From assembly GCF_018320785.1 (NCBI RefSeq), contig NC_054867.1, positions 25,485,855 through 25,549,854 on the forward strand: 64,000 nucleotides of DNA, read 5' to 3'. The notes under the pieces were generated by a model, which had not been told where the DNA came from, ran no database searches, and saw nothing but the letters and a program-made list of their open reading frames with translations. A program made the translations under genes and the position numbers. Position 1 is the stretch's first letter, and every line of letters begins with the position of its first letter. The DNA is from Cheilinus undulatus (lineage: Eukaryota; Chordata; Actinopteri; Labriformes; Labridae). Shown here in pieces: positions 36,395 through 48,773 of this stretch.

Positions 36395-36724
36395 AGGTAC
36401 AGTGTCTAATATTTCTCCTTTTAGTATTTAGCAAAACAAACTTGGTAGAAATAAAACACAGTATTTATAAGTAGGTCTATCAAAATTTGTGTTTAATCAC
36501 CAGAACACATATTTTTATGAATCCAGGATTAGCCTATTATTCATACATTGGGAGGTTCCCCTCCATCCTGGATTTTTGCATTTTTCATGTTTTTATGGTA
36601 CCACATAAGAAACCAAATAACAGAAACACATTTTTTAAATTCCACCTGCTTCTACAAGAAGTGAGCATCACAATCTAGAATTGATTAGATGTTGCTGATA
36701 TTCCTAATTTTACACTCTGTACCT
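36395..36724. mobile_element. TTAA-type MITE, 330 bp
   Basis: Left TTAA (36391-36394) then AGGTACAGTGTCTAATATTT. The right end, inverted, reads AGGTACAGAGTGTAAAATTAG. The right TTAA has changed to CTGA. Related to the element at 16190-16700 by the A-GGT/G-CAGTGT end. Confidence 0.55.
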
Positions 36725-37067
36725 CTGATGTTCATGTTTAAAGCTTCAGACCAAAGATTTGTGATGAGACATGTGCAAACACTGTAATGCTCTAAAAACT
36801 GACCAGCTAAAAGCTGCGACTTGAGGAGACCATGCATCATTCCCATAAAGACTCTCAAAGTTAATCAATTTAAAGCAATTTATCTCACAAGTTACTGCAC
36901 AATGAATGTCTATCTACAGTAGAGACTGACTGTACCTTCACTGTCTTTACTTCAGTTTTTGTCATCATGATATAGCATAACATCTCTATCATATGCAGAT
37001 GCATGGTGGTGATCCATCACTAATTCGGCCTTGTCATCACCATTGTAGGGTGGCAGGGCAATTTTAA

Positions 37068-37106
37068 GGCACATATATATATATACAGTATATATATATA
37101 TATATA
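37068..37106. repeat. (TA)n microsatellite, interrupted
   Basis: Alternating AT with a single CAG interruption (TATACAGTATAT). Confidence 0.9.
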
Positions 37107-37686
37107 ATGCTTTGATATGTCATTCGTCATTCTTGTTATTATGAATATACAGTATCTGCTTAAACAATTATTTTTCTGTGACCAAATTTAGCACCAACAG
37201 CTTAAAGTTCTCATGTAGCTCATATAGCGCTGCTCACCTGCTTACATGCACAGCTGATGGAGGAGACAGGAGTGTTTACAGGCTGAAGTTTCAGTGTAAA
37301 AAGCTAAAAAAAAAGAAAGACTGATGCCATCATTTCCATATTTCACAAAAAGGGCATTTAAAGCCTATCTGACTGAAATTTCCATTTCCCATTTCTCAGT
37401 TTGAAATGTTCCAAAACCAGCTGAATCAAATACAACATTATCAATTGGCTTGATTCAAGCTGTGACAGTTCAGTTCAGAGAGCTGTGACCGTCACCAGGT
37501 CTGGCAAATCTCTGGTCTGAGTTGGGCTTTACACAGTGATTTTAGTAAGCTGTTTCATTTAAATGCTTTGTTAAGGTGTAAAATATTCTAAAAGTGTTTC
37601 AGAGGCATTAAAAAAATTCCAGGGTGTGTACTTCAGCCAAAAGTCTGGAGTTTAGTTGCCCTTTAAAGAGTTAAGATCACAGTCCA

Positions 37687-37700
37687 GTGTGTGTGTGTGA

Positions 37701-37737
<37 letters not shown>
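37687..37737. repeat. (TG)n(AG)n compound microsatellite
   Basis: TG units with a GAG interruption, passing directly into about 12 AG units. Such compound tracts also give SLSLSL/HTHTHT ORFs. Confidence 0.9.
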
Positions 37738-39400
37738 GCAGAGCAGTAGTTTGTGTACGCACATGCATGCTCATGGGCTGAGGAATGCCCTTCCCAGTTA
37801 GGGAGCAGGGGCCCAGGCTAGGGGCTTTAGTGAGGGGCCCTGTTTGTGTGTGCATGTTTGTGCATCAATGTGTGTGTGTGAGCCAGTGGGAGCTTAGCAA
37901 GGGGCCCTGTGTTTTGTTCTGTTCCACATCAATGGGACGTCAAGCCGGGTTTGGGCCTGACAGCACCCGGATTAAAGGTTTTCTACCAGACTCTCTCTAC
38001 CCCTCCCCCGACACACCCACACCCTCACACCCCTACTCACAAACACACAAACACACACACACGCACACAATGGACTGAAAGTACACAGTCTTAACTCTTG
38101 GAGTACTAAATTGTAATTTGCAGGTGGTTACAGGCAGCAGGACAGGCCCTCCTAATAAGAAAAACATCAGTCTCTTTATGTTTGTGCACACTTACTGTAT
38201 GTGTGTACTCTCAACGCAACAAAAATGCACAACTAATTCATAGAAGACATTAAAACACAGCAACATTTTGTTTAAACTGTTGTTAATAATATCCCAGCTG
38301 ACTTCTCCCTGCCTCTGCTCATTCATACATAATTTGCTTTAAGATGCAGAAAGAATACATCCAAAGAAGAACTCTCATTAATATAACAAAGAGCAGGGAA
38401 TTGAATCAGATAAACAGGGCCAGAAGAGGGAAACAAGCAATGCAATGAGTGCTAGTTTGTTTGAATATTTCTCTCACAGGAGCTGGTGTTGAATAGGATG
38501 ACAGGTCAGGCCTTCTAATATGTTTTCAAAAGGCAGACAGTGAAACCATATGTACATAAGAATACATATAAATGATGCATATAAGAGCACATAAAGGCGT
38601 GAGTACAAATCACAAAACACCCCAGAAGACACCCTGAAAGAAAAAGCAAAGGAAGTTCAGGTTACTGTCATTTCATCAAAGATGCTTGCAAATATCCCAT
38701 TCACTGGACATGCACACATATTGATGCATCCTTGGATCTCACTAACACACGCACACAATTTTTATACAAGTTCAACCAATTCATTTTTCACACTTTATCG
38801 AGCAAACAAAAGCAATGATCTTTCAGCAGAGCCCATTCAGCTCTGTTGTCCGAAAGTATGCAACAACTCCACTCCACACTTTGTATAATATTTGTAGAAA
38901 TTGCCTTCTGGCGGCAATCATAAATTAACAATTGAGGAGGAAATAAAAAGAAAAAAAAGATATCTGGTATCTATGGATGTTGGCTGTGGCATTTTTCATT
39001 GTTGGAATATTTGAAAATACAGCAAACTTCTGCTGTTTTCTCCAGAGTCTCGCTTTTCACAGCATTCACTCTATTATAGCTCTTCTGGATTTTATTTGAA
39101 GATGGGACATAGCCTGACACTGACCTGAAAGACAGGGTTTGTTATCAGACAACTTGTCTGATTTTTAAAGAGGATTTTTTTAGACTAACAATTTTTATTT
39201 TCATATCTGAATTTCATAGCACTGTAGGAAATGTGAAAAAAGTCAAAGCAAAGGTTGAACTACTTCATAATGTTGAATTTCACATTTCCAATATGTTAGC
39301 ATGTATTTAATTTTTGTTAAGACCTACTTAGGCTCACCTCTTAGAGATCACCACTTCATGGTTATACAACATAAAAACTGAAACACTCTGCTTTGTAACA

Positions 39401-40480
39401 CCCCTGGTGTCTGTGTTTGCTTTGGACAATGACGGCAGTTGGAGCAACTTTGTAAGCTCTGCTGGGGGGCAGGGAGAAGGAGGGAGGAGGGGAAAAAAAG
39501 GGGCAAAGTCAGGCCTATCAGTGCTCAGACTTAAAGAGCTTCTGCTCTTTTCCCAGGTGGCTTTGCAGATCCAGAGGTTCATGCCTCAGCCGGACATGTA
39601 GCTGACAGTAAACACGTTTGATGCTGACTGCTGTTGGGCTGTAAAGTTCTCACTAAACCCCCACTGGTCTGGGTGTTGGGGAACAGAGCCATGCCGACCG
39701 CCTCGGATCCCCCCATGACTTAATTAGTGCTCTCTGATTCTCCGCATTAGTTTACTGTATAGGAACAACTTTTATCCTTAACTGTAATCAGCTTGCCCAG
39801 AAGAATAGTGCACAATAAGAAGCCTGTTTGAAGTTCTCTTTGTGTTATCCCGAGCACTTCAACAAAAGCCCACAGCAGCCAGCCTCAGAGTATAATGCTG
39901 GGTCGGTAGGCAGCCCCAATCTTTAAAAACCTGCACTGCTGCTGCGTATGGCACCTGCAGTTCTGTTTCCCCAGTGTAAGCGTGGAAAAGCAATTGTTTT
40001 TACTATCTCTTAATTATGAAGCTAATGCTCTCAAGCTTTTGGGCTCATCAGTTCCTAATGGACTTGTTGTTTTTGGTCTGTGAAATGATCATATTACATA
40101 TAAAACTGATTTTGTACAATAAATGAAGATTTGAAGCGGCCCAGCCTAGCAGTCTCATGACAGCTTCCTCCTCGTGATTAAAGGGATTATGCCTAAAGTG
40201 AATAAATTCAGCCGTTTATTACCATTTGCCCTCCTCACCCACTGAAAAAAGATTTTGTGATGAATACTTGACGTGTCATTAATATGCATAATCAGGCAAA
40301 GCTGGACATTAGCCTAGCCTTTTAGGTCTATTATCAGGAGATGACCATGACAGACTGCAGAGCTTTTATGAACCTCCTTATATTTCTTATAAAATATTCG
40401 GTTCCCTCTCATGATCAAGGTGACCGCTAATTTCATGGCAATCCTCTTCATCTGTCCTGGTGAGTAAAATAAAGACCTGC
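39401..40480. other. Complex repeat-free sequence, candidate conserved non-coding cluster
   Basis: Over 1 kb without recognisable repeats, with balanced composition and homeodomain-type cores (TAATTA near 39720 and 40010, ATTAATATGCATAATCA near 40276). The text resembles deeply conserved vertebrate enhancers, but conservation cannot be read from one sequence. No coding frame stands out. Confidence 0.3.
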
Positions 40481-41203
40481 TCTGAGTATTTAAATGCCAA
40501 ATTATTTATTTAAAGTGTAGATAAATCTTTTAAATTGGCTGGCTTTTTTAATTTTGTTCGTTTGTTTTTGTTTTTGTGAAATCTTTTAACAGATTTACAG
40601 ACCACACATCTGGTCCCCATCAGGAATTTAATTTACATCCTGTCACCTATTTCTTGTTATCTTAAAAATTTGCTCTACCAAGAGTGTAATAGCAATATGA
40701 ATATTTATTTCTTCACATGGTAAATAAGTTGTCTTCTTTCTGATATGTATCTTAAACACTGAAGTGAGGTATCGCAGCATCAGTCTATCAGGACCGTGAA
40801 ATGGTTGCCTCCATAAATGGAGCTACTGCACCATCTAGTGTCATAAAGACAAAGTCAGTCTGAATGTGCACTCTCAGTGGCAGGTAGAATTTTAAAAAAA
40901 CAAGATCAAGACCTTCATTCAACCAGCTGTTTTTGGTTTGTGATGGTATTTGACTTGTTTGGAGACCTCACTATGAGACAAATGACCCTTAAAGTAAATT
41001 CTACAGTAAAATGGATTTTTTTATTTAATCCAAGGCCTTGAACAGACATCTGGTAATCTTTTTTTTAGAGGACTTGATGATTATTATCTGGACACAAAAT
41101 GTTTTTTTTTTCATCTATGAGCCTATATTTCCCCACATATTTTGTAAATAAACCCAAAGTAACTTATTTGACCAAACATTTTGACCCCAAGGTAACAGCC
41201 ATT
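40481..41203. other. Intergenic, nothing recognised
   Basis: AT-rich spacer with short T runs (41061-41070, 41103-41111). Confidence 0.5.
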
Positions 41204-41205
41204 TA

Positions 41206-42676
41206 CAGTGCCTAAAAAGTATTCACCTCCTTGGATGTTTTATCCTTTTTTTGATTTTATAAATCAATCACGGCCTATATAATTCATCTTTTTTGACAAA
41301 AAACTCTTTAATGTCAAAGTGAAAACAGATTTCTAAAAAGTAATGTCAATTACACAAAAACAGGTCCAGCCAATTGGTGCTAGTAGTCTCACTATTCTTG
41401 AAAGAGGGATCAACTGAGTGCAGTGCAGTCAAGCAAGTGGATGTAGTATAAAGACATCTGTGTCTGAAAGGTCCAGTCACTGTTTAATCAGTATTCCTGG
41501 CTACCATTACACCATAAAGACAAAAGAACACTCCAAGCAACTCAGAGAAAAGTTTGTTAAAAAGTATCAGTCAGGGGATGGATACAAAAAAATTCAAAGG
41601 CACTGACCATCCCCTGGAGTTCAGTTAAATCCATCATCAAGAAATAGAGGATATATGGCACAAGTGTAAATCAGCCTAGATCAGACTGTCCTCACTAACT
41701 GAGTGACTGTGCTAGTAGGAGACTAGTGAGAGAGGCCACAAAGACAACTATGGCAACTCTGCAGGAGTTCCAAGCTTCAACAGCTGAGATGGGAGAGATT
41801 CTGCAGACAACAACAGTTGACCAGGAGTTCTTCATCAGTCAAAGCTTTATGAGAGAGTGGCAAAGAGAAAGGCACTGTTGAAGAAAACGTATTAAATCTT
41901 AACTAGAGTTCACCAGAAAGCATGTGGGAGACTCCATGGTCAAGTGGAAGAAAGTAATTTAGTCTGAAGAACCAAAATTAAGTGCTTTTTGCTCATCAGA
42001 CAAGTCACTACGGTTGGCGCACACAAAACCCTGCACATCACCACAAACACACCATCCCTACTGTGAAGCACAGTGGTGGCAGCATCATGCTGTGGGGATG
42101 CTTCTTGGCATCTGGCCGTGGAAGGCTTGTAGGGGTAAACGGTGTAAAGAATGTGGCAGAATATACAAAATCCTGGAGGACAATCTAATCAGTCTGTGAG
42201 AGAGCTACAGCTTGGGAGATTTATTTTCCAGCAAGACAACGACCCAAGCATACAGCGAAAGCTACACAGAAATGGTTTGAAGACGACAAGGTGGATGTTC
42301 TGGAGTCACCTACTCAAAGCATAGACTTCAACCTAATAAAGAATTTGTGGCTGGACTTGAAAAAAGCTGTTTACGCCTGATGCCCAAACAACCTAATTGA
42401 GCTTGAGCAGTTTTTCAGAGAAGAGTGGAGTAAAATTGCAGTGGTGAAATGTGAAAGCCTGATTGAGACCTATCCACACAGACTCATCGCTGTGATTGCA
42501 GTCAAAGGGGAATCTACTAAAAAATGACTTTATGGTGATAAATATTTCTGCAGTCACTTTGAAATTTGAGAGTTTAAAAATTGTGAGAAAAAAGCCTAAT
42601 CATTTTGATCATGATTGTATTAAAAATCAATAAAAGGATAAAACATCCAAGGGAGTAAATGCTTTTATGGGCACTC
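41206..42676 (+). mobile_element. Tc1-like transposon, 1.47 kb, inactive
   Basis: TA-flanked (41204-41205, 42677-42678). Left end CAGTGCCTAAAAAGTATTCA and right end inverted GAGTGCCCATAAAAGCATTT, then CTCCTTGGATGTTTTATCC shared by both arms. It matches a common fish Tc1 type (ACAGTGCCT...AAGTATTCA). The body is a transposase pseudogene. Confidence 0.9.
41410..42525 (+). pseudogene. Tc1 transposase pseudogene
   Basis: Multiple stops and frameshifts. Diagnostic pieces are YHYTIKTKEHSKQLREK near 41505, TVKHSGGSIMLWGCFLASG near 42060, a PARQRPKHTAKATQKWF-like segment near 42230 (normally QQDNDPKHTAK) and KNLWLDLKKAV near 42340. The catalytic Asp and Glu contexts are mutated, so it cannot be active. 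Confidence 0.85.
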
Positions 42677-42892
42677 TATACCGGAGTTTTACTGTTTTTA
42701 TGTTTAATTTGCAGAGAGGATTACCAAGACACTCTTGTAGCATTACAGCTTCTCATTAAAGGGTTGCACCTTTGATTTAATCTTAGGAATGCCGAACAGA
42801 ACTTTGAGTTTGTAAAGAAAAAAAACAAAGGATCTAAACAAGATGGAATAGGACCGAAGTAATGCTGCATTTTCTCTGCATTTTTTGCACAT
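42677..42892. other. Intergenic spacer
   Basis: No feature recognised. Confidence 0.5.
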
Positions 42893-42990
42893 CTATCCAT
42901 CCATCCATTACCTACACCACTTGCCCAGGGTCATGGGGGGCTACAGCCAATTCCAGTTGTCATTGGTTGAGAGGCAGGGAACAGCCTGGA
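42893..42990 (-). mobile_element. LINE 3' tail fragment (L2/CR1-like), reverse orientation
   Basis: ATCTATCCATCCATCCATTA followed by CTTGCCCAGGGTCATGGGGG and CTACAGCCAATTCCA, the inverse of the tail at 3896-4003. Confidence 0.65.
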
Positions 42991-43019
42991 CGGGTCATCA
43001 GTCATTAAATATCTTCAGC

Positions 43020-43600
43020 TTCAGCTTTATTGTTCCCTAAGGAAGATTTGATTTGCAGTCAGGCAAAAAATGTGAAATATGAGAAACACAATCACAAAGA
43101 TTCAGACAACACATTGAAATGCATAAAAATACATCAAAGAACAACTGAAGTCAGCCTCATTAAAAGACATCTTCAGACATCTGTAGCAAAAGTAAAGTGC
43201 TTTTTATCTGTTAAGTTTTGAAATTTATATTTGTTTTGGCTTGATTAAGGACATGGTTTCCTCCTGTTGGATTTGGTAATCTGAATCTCCTGCCAGAGGG
43301 TAGGAGCTTAAATTCAGCATTAACAGGATGCTCAGGACACTGTATGATGTCCTAAAGGTTAGATACAGATCAGGTAATTTAATACCAATAATTTTACAGG
43401 CAACCTTAATATGTTCTAACCTCTTTTTATCTCCTAATGAGAGGCTCCCAAACCAGGAGATAATGACAAAGGTTAGGACAGATTCAGCCATGGAGTGATG
43501 AAACATTGTTATTAGTTGCTGCACTACCAAACAGGTTGAGCCTCCAGAGGAGGTTCAGTCGCTGCTGTGATCGTTCATCTACTACATCAGTATTTTTAGT
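43020..43600 (-). mobile_element. Non-LTR retrotransposon fragment with ORF2 C-terminus
   Basis: On the minus strand, 43530-43225 reads FHHSMAESVLTFVIISWFGS, then LEHIKVACKIIGIKLPDLY and a C-terminal PLAGDSDYQIQQEE. This matches the reverse-transcriptase tail common in fish LINEs (family pattern IESVLTF----WFGNL ... KIIG ... LPSGRRYR). The plus-strand start TTCAGCTTTATTGTTCCCTA is its inverted 3' end. The 5' part is missing. Confidence 0.75.
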
Positions 43601-43699
43601 AATAGTAGTAGCTGGGCTGTCAGACATTCAGAATCCATGATATTTGTCCACTGTGTGGATAAGATATGAGGTAAGCTGAATCTTCATCTATTATGAGTC

Positions 43700-44459
43700 C
43701 TCTTAAATGTTCTCTTCTTCATCCTTGCTCAAAGCAGCCATGGTTAACACACCCAAACTTTGTACCAAGTCCCATTAGTAAAAAATATTTATCTAATTTA
43801 GAAATCTGTTGTCTCCAAAAACAATTCAAGCAATAAATGCTGGAGGAACTGTGGTATGATTGGCGACCATACTCATATCTTTTGGGACAAACATTTTGGA
43901 GAAACGTCAAAGAAGAACTGGAAAAAAATGTTGTCAATAGATCTCCCTGTGGACTCTTTGTTGTTTTGTTTAGATGTGTTTCCCAACCACCAGTTTACCA
44001 TAGATCAGTGTTATATACTGCATGCTTTGTTGATGATTGCAAGGAAAATGATTACTGTTAACTGGATGACGCCTAACCCTCCCACGATTGTCCAATGGTT
44101 GCAGAAGGTGAAGCATGTTTGCATGATGGGATACATGAATGCCCAGTTACAACTAAAAATGCCTTTCTCTTTGAGACAATGGACACCAGTTACTGAGTAT
44201 CCTAAAATTATTGTACACTTATCAGTCACATTTTATTTAAATTATTAACATTATTATTTGATTTATAGGTGTTTTATTTATTTATGTACAATTCTGGAAG
44301 CTGTTTAGCTATGTGAATAGCATATATACTCTATCTTTATACAGTGTCATTGATACATGATGAATGAAGCCCAATCTCAAGATGTTTTTCTTGTCTTTTG
44401 TGGTGTTGGTTGCCTGTTAATACAAAAATAAAGGCAATTAAGTTAAAAAAAAAAAAAAA
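43700..44459 (+). mobile_element. 5'-truncated L1-type LINE with poly(A) tail
   Basis: The frame at 43856-44248 reads GDHTHIFWDKHF ... MIARKMITVNWMTPNPPTIV, like the C-terminal region of fish L1/Tx1 ORF2 (HIFWDC--- ... AK--I---W----PT---W). It ends with AATAAA (44427-44432) and a 15-16-base A tail. The 5' boundary is approximate, and no target duplication was identified. Confidence 0.75.
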
Positions 44460-44579
44460 GAATCATTTTGCAATTTGTGTTGAAACCGGCAGGATAAAAC
44501 TTCATTAGCTAACTATAGGTGACATGTTACATTATGATGCATTCAAGGATAGCTCATTAAAATGGAAAAGAAGACGTGA

Positions 44580-44935
44580 TAAAATGTGGGAAATGTGGCC
44601 AGAATGGGCAAAGAGGGACACATGTCTGTGGAAAGAGGCAAAAATGGGCCAAAAGTGTCAAATGGACAAAAATTGGTAAAAATAAAAAAAGGGGGGGGGG
44701 GGCTGGGGAGGTGGCAACAAAAGGGCGCGCAGATGGTTGAGTGGTTTAAGGTGCAAGAAAGAAGTGGCAGAAATGGGCAACAAGTGGCTAAAAAGAACAA
44801 AAGGGACAGAAAATGGTTAAAAGTAGCAACAAAGACATGGCAGAAATGGGGGAAAAGCAGTAAAAAGGGTTAAAAGTGGCAAAAAAAAGTGGCAAATGGA
44901 TGCAAAATTTAGTTAAATGGGTTAAAAAAAGAGAA
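44580..44935 (+). repeat. Purine-rich minisatellite (AAAAGTGGCA/AAATGGGC)
   Basis: Irregular 9-12-bp units such as AAAAGTGGCA, AAAATGGGCA and AACAAGTGGCT along about 350 bp, with almost no pyrimidine runs. A G12 tract sits at 44691-44702, and a tRNA-like GCGCGCAGATGGTTGAGTGG near 44724 may be an inserted SINE piece. The ORFs on both strands are by-products. Confidence 0.8.
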
Positions 44936-45034
44936 TAGGGTCACAAATTAATAATTTCAACATCAGCATCCAATAACAGTATAACACACTTTCCAGCTCT
45001 AAAATGAGTTAACTGTTTGCCAGGACGCTAACCC

Positions 45035-45258
45035 CAATGCTACGGATCCAACACAAATGCTTTATCATTAATAAATCACAACTATGGAGGGCCAATTCTC
45101 TGGGTTTTCCAGACAATTTTGTGGGCAGGCCTGCCCACGCGTGCATAGAAAGAACCAAAAAATCCACTCAACAAGGTCCTTCTCAATCAGGTTTAAATCA
45201 GGAACCTTCTTGCTGTGAAACTGTATTAATCACTACACCACTGTCCAGCCTCTTAGAT
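45035..45258 (-). mobile_element. Possible SINE, second family, reverse orientation
   Basis: The inverse of 45180-45258 reads GGCTGGACAGTGGTGTAGTG, then CAGCAAGAAGGTTCCTGATT and TAAACCTG, a tRNA-like head with box A and weakened box B. A similar head lies at 49625-49690. The body boundary is uncertain. Confidence 0.4.
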
Positions 45259-47365
45259 GCATAATTTAGATAGAATTCCTTCAGTGGGATATGTTTTAAT
45301 ACTTTATCAGGCCACTTTTTTAAAAAACCCAGTCACATTTTACTGTGTTTATCTGATCACTAATATATTAATATTCATACTACAGTTTATGTTCGACATA
45401 TAGCTTATCTTTTATGGTCTCCTGTCTCGAAGTGTGTTTCTTCATTTATTAATTATAGAGGAGGATCAGCTGTGTTTTCACAAAGGGGTCAAGTTTAGTT
45501 TAGTTTGGTTCAATGTGGTTCTGTTTTTGTATTTCCACTGTCAAAAGTTGGGAAAGGTGCCAGAATGACCAATCTGTACTTTTCTGGCAACCTTCTATCT
45601 GAGTATTAGACATAACAATTTGGCCCTAAATGGTGAAGCTACTGTGGATATTGCCATTGACTGGCCAAAAAAATCGTCACTTTCAGTGCAAAGTGACAAC
45701 TAACAATGGACACCATAAAATGTGACATGTTTAAGTATCCTGTGGACTCTGAGAGGTTAAATTAATAGCTGTTTTTTGTTGTGATAAGCAGAAATTATTG
45801 AGAATGCTGGATGTCCTCCATTGTTGCCCTCTGTTTACTCCGTTACATTCTTCTTCTTCATCACATTTTCTGGCAGGCTTCATTGTGTTGTGTTGCTATT
45901 CTAATGCTATGACATAGCCAACACAGCTAATGCCATCAGGCTCACCCTCTACCAAGAAAGAATATACAGTTGTGGAAATACAAGCAAGGTTAAGCTTTAT
46001 TTTGACAAAGAATTCTAAACCAAACCATGTATCTTGATAAAAATGCAACAAAGGAGTCCTAAGAGATTGTGTGTTTTCTTGTGGCACTAAAAGGTAGTAG
46101 AATGCTTGGGATATCTAGCATCATACTGTGTTAAAAAGTGGACATACTCTAAACCCAGTGGTCTGCTTTCAATAATGATATAGAGCAATTTTTAGGTAAA
46201 AAATAAATGATTTCCAGGCCAGGACTTCCTTTTTTATGAGCTAGCCATATTTACAGCCTGACTAGTTACTTCAGACTCAGAAACTAACATGGAGTCAAGA
46301 GATGATGTTCAAGAGTACACTGTTAGCTGCGCATACACTATATATGCATATTATAGCACCTTTAGAGCTACATTCATGGAGAGAAGCCAAAACGAGGGAC
46401 TGCGGTGGAACTAGTGCTCTAAGCTGTTGGGATTCAGTGCCTTACTCAAGGGTACACGGACAATGATCACTAAGAGAACTGGCAACTCACAAACATCCAG
46501 TGTCACATTTCTTAACTTTGTCCTTACAGAGAAGCCCAAGCCATCTGAAATGAAACCAGACCTCTTTCATCACAAAAAATAATAATTTTCTTTTGGATTC
46601 AGCCTTTATGTTCACAAACAGTTGATAAAGGTAAGGTTGACTTTTTGCCTTAAGTAATATAAAGACACATCACCTCTGTGTTAATACTGCCACCAAGTGG
46701 TAGTAGGCATGACTCTTGAAGAGGACAGGCTCTCATGACTTCATTTAGGCAACTGTGAATATTCCATATTCAGTGAGCTTCCTCTCACAAGCTTCCCCAT
46801 GTGTTCTCCTCAGTGTCCCTGTGTCAGCACACACATAAGCCTATGCTCTCTGCATGAGGAATGTTTGTTAGGAATCCATTCTGACATCCAGTTTCCTATC
46901 CTGGTGGAGACCAGAAATTATCCTGTTTGTGGGGGTGTAAGTGGCTTTTCCATTGCTGTGATCAGATCAGGTAATGATATCTGTAACTTTACTGACCTCT
47001 TGACTCAGTTGACTCAATTACTGCAATTACAGTTTTTATTCAAGACACCAGAGTTACCTGAATCAAGATGCATGTAACTGCACAGGTAGAAAACACAGGA
47101 GGGCAGAAGTTGAAGAATCAGAAGGTGAGTATCAGTAACCATGTGACGTGAAACAAAAGTGTAAATAAAACAAAATATGAAATCTACCAGGATTTGTGAG
47201 CAAGTGACAATGATATATTTTACAGTTTTAAAATGCCCCCATATTCTAAATCTACATGAAGGATCTAGCCATTAGCACACTGTTTTTTTTTTTGTTCATA
47301 TACAGACAATGCCTTCCCCAACTGCACTATGAGGAACATTTTGGACATCTTTAGTCAGTTGTCAA
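45259..47365. other. Intergenic, no gene recognised
   Basis: AT-rich, no assigned repeats. The 92-codon ORF at 46799-47077 has no recognisable domain. Confidence 0.5.
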
Positions 47366-47369
47366 ACCT

Positions 47370-47560
47370 CAGATGAAAAAGCACCAGGTCTCAGAGAAAT
47401 CTCTGTCATGTGTCAGACTTCCAATGAAAAGGACTTAAGAAAAAAGGTATCAGACTCTGACAGAAGAGTCTCATTAAAAAAAAACCCATCAAAATCAGAT
47501 TAAAGGGCATCAGGAAAAAGGGCATCAGACTCAGATGAAAAGATATCAGGCAAAAACAAG
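47370..47560 (+). repeat. Degenerate tandem repeat, CAGACTCAGATGAAAAGG-type units
   Basis: Recurrent (T/G)CAGAC(T/C)(C/T)-GATGAAAAG and GGCATCAGGAAAAAG-like segments with roughly 25-35-bp periodicity. Confidence 0.5.
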
Positions 47561-47699
47561 ATAGTGAAGCTTCAGACCAGACGTACTTGTCACTCTCACA
47601 TACTGTTCATCTGGGATGCCATCTATTTCAGAATGGAAATACTTTAAAAAATCTGATTCAACTTTTGTTGAGGGTTAAGGTAAGGGTTAAAAGTATTTG

Positions 47700-47812
47700 T
47701 CAACCTTGTGATAGACTGGTCCCCAGTCCAGGGAGTGTGCTGCCTCTCGCCCAGTGACAGATTGGCTCTAGCCTCCTGCAACCTGAATGGGTTAGATAGT
47801 GGGTGGATGGAT
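47700..47812 (+). mobile_element. LINE 3' tail fragment (L2/CR1-like)
   Basis: CTGGTCCCCAGTCCAGGGAG, CTCTCGCCCAGTGACAGATT, GGCTCTAGCCTCCTGCAACC and GGGTGGATGGATG, the same tail family as 3896-4003 but better preserved at its 5' part. Confidence 0.75.
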
Positions 47813-48773
47813 GTTCTCGAGGGGCCCAGGAGAGTCAATGGTCAAACTTTTCTTCATATTATGATTCTTTATGAGAGACTTTTAAACTTCATTTAAACTC
47901 TCTTGAAGTAGGATCCCATGTCTCATTACTGGTTAGCTCACAAACCTGCGCAGGCCTGCAGGTGACACATAGCAGTTACTAGCGTTTTATTTCTCACTTA
48001 AACTCTTTACCTTTTCTAACCCTACACTGTTCTCCTCTTAGGTTTTAATGTAACTTTGATTTGTTTTTCTTGCACTCTAACTTCTTCCATACTACCACTT
48101 TATTTTTTATCTTTTATAGAGTTCAGCCATGCCAGGCTCATGTTGCAATGCCGACCTCAGTTTCCATAATGATCACAATTCCTTGGATTACAAGGAAATC
48201 AAAGCAGGTAATTAGTAAATCCCACTATCTCAGCATGATTACATTAAAACATATTTTTCCTCTCCATGACATTGACAGAAGCTGAATGTGTGCTGTCTAA
48301 AAACAGCTTTTATCAACGTCAGACAACCCAAAAAATTGAAATTAGAATTAAATCACAGCAAATTAAATGGATTAGATACAGATCATTTAGATCAAGTTTT
48401 TTCTTTTAAATGAAAGGGAGCCCGTTGTGCTCTTTCTCTGAATATAAATACAGTAGATGGGAAATATTGAGTGAATTGATGAATAAATAAATTAGAAATG
48501 AAAATATCTTTTTTTTTTATGTTGAAGCCTAATTCTGCTTTCAGCATTTGTAACATTTAATGTTTTAATCTGATTTTAGAGGGTAATAGGCTTTACTAGG
48601 AGTTGTATTGTTGACAGGTTGTGTGTGCTGTTTCATGTTAAATCCAACAGAGTGTGCCAGAGTGCTCTTTTTGAGATTTGTCATCCAGGTTTTAGAAGTT
48701 GAGCTCTACATTGTGTGGTGGATATTACCCTTGTGCTCAGAATTATACATTGTTAAAGATGAACTCATTCTTA
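47813..48773. other. Intergenic, no gene recognised
   Basis: AT-rich; short T run at 48510-48518. No domain in the ORFs. Confidence 0.5.

Larger units (their letters stand above)
36725..39400. other. Intergenic; microsatellites only
   Basis: Holds TA repeats (37068-37106), a TG/AG compound repeat (37687-37737), and CA-rich sequence (38002-38067). No gene recognised; ORFs at 37652-38094 follow the repeats. Confidence 0.5.
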
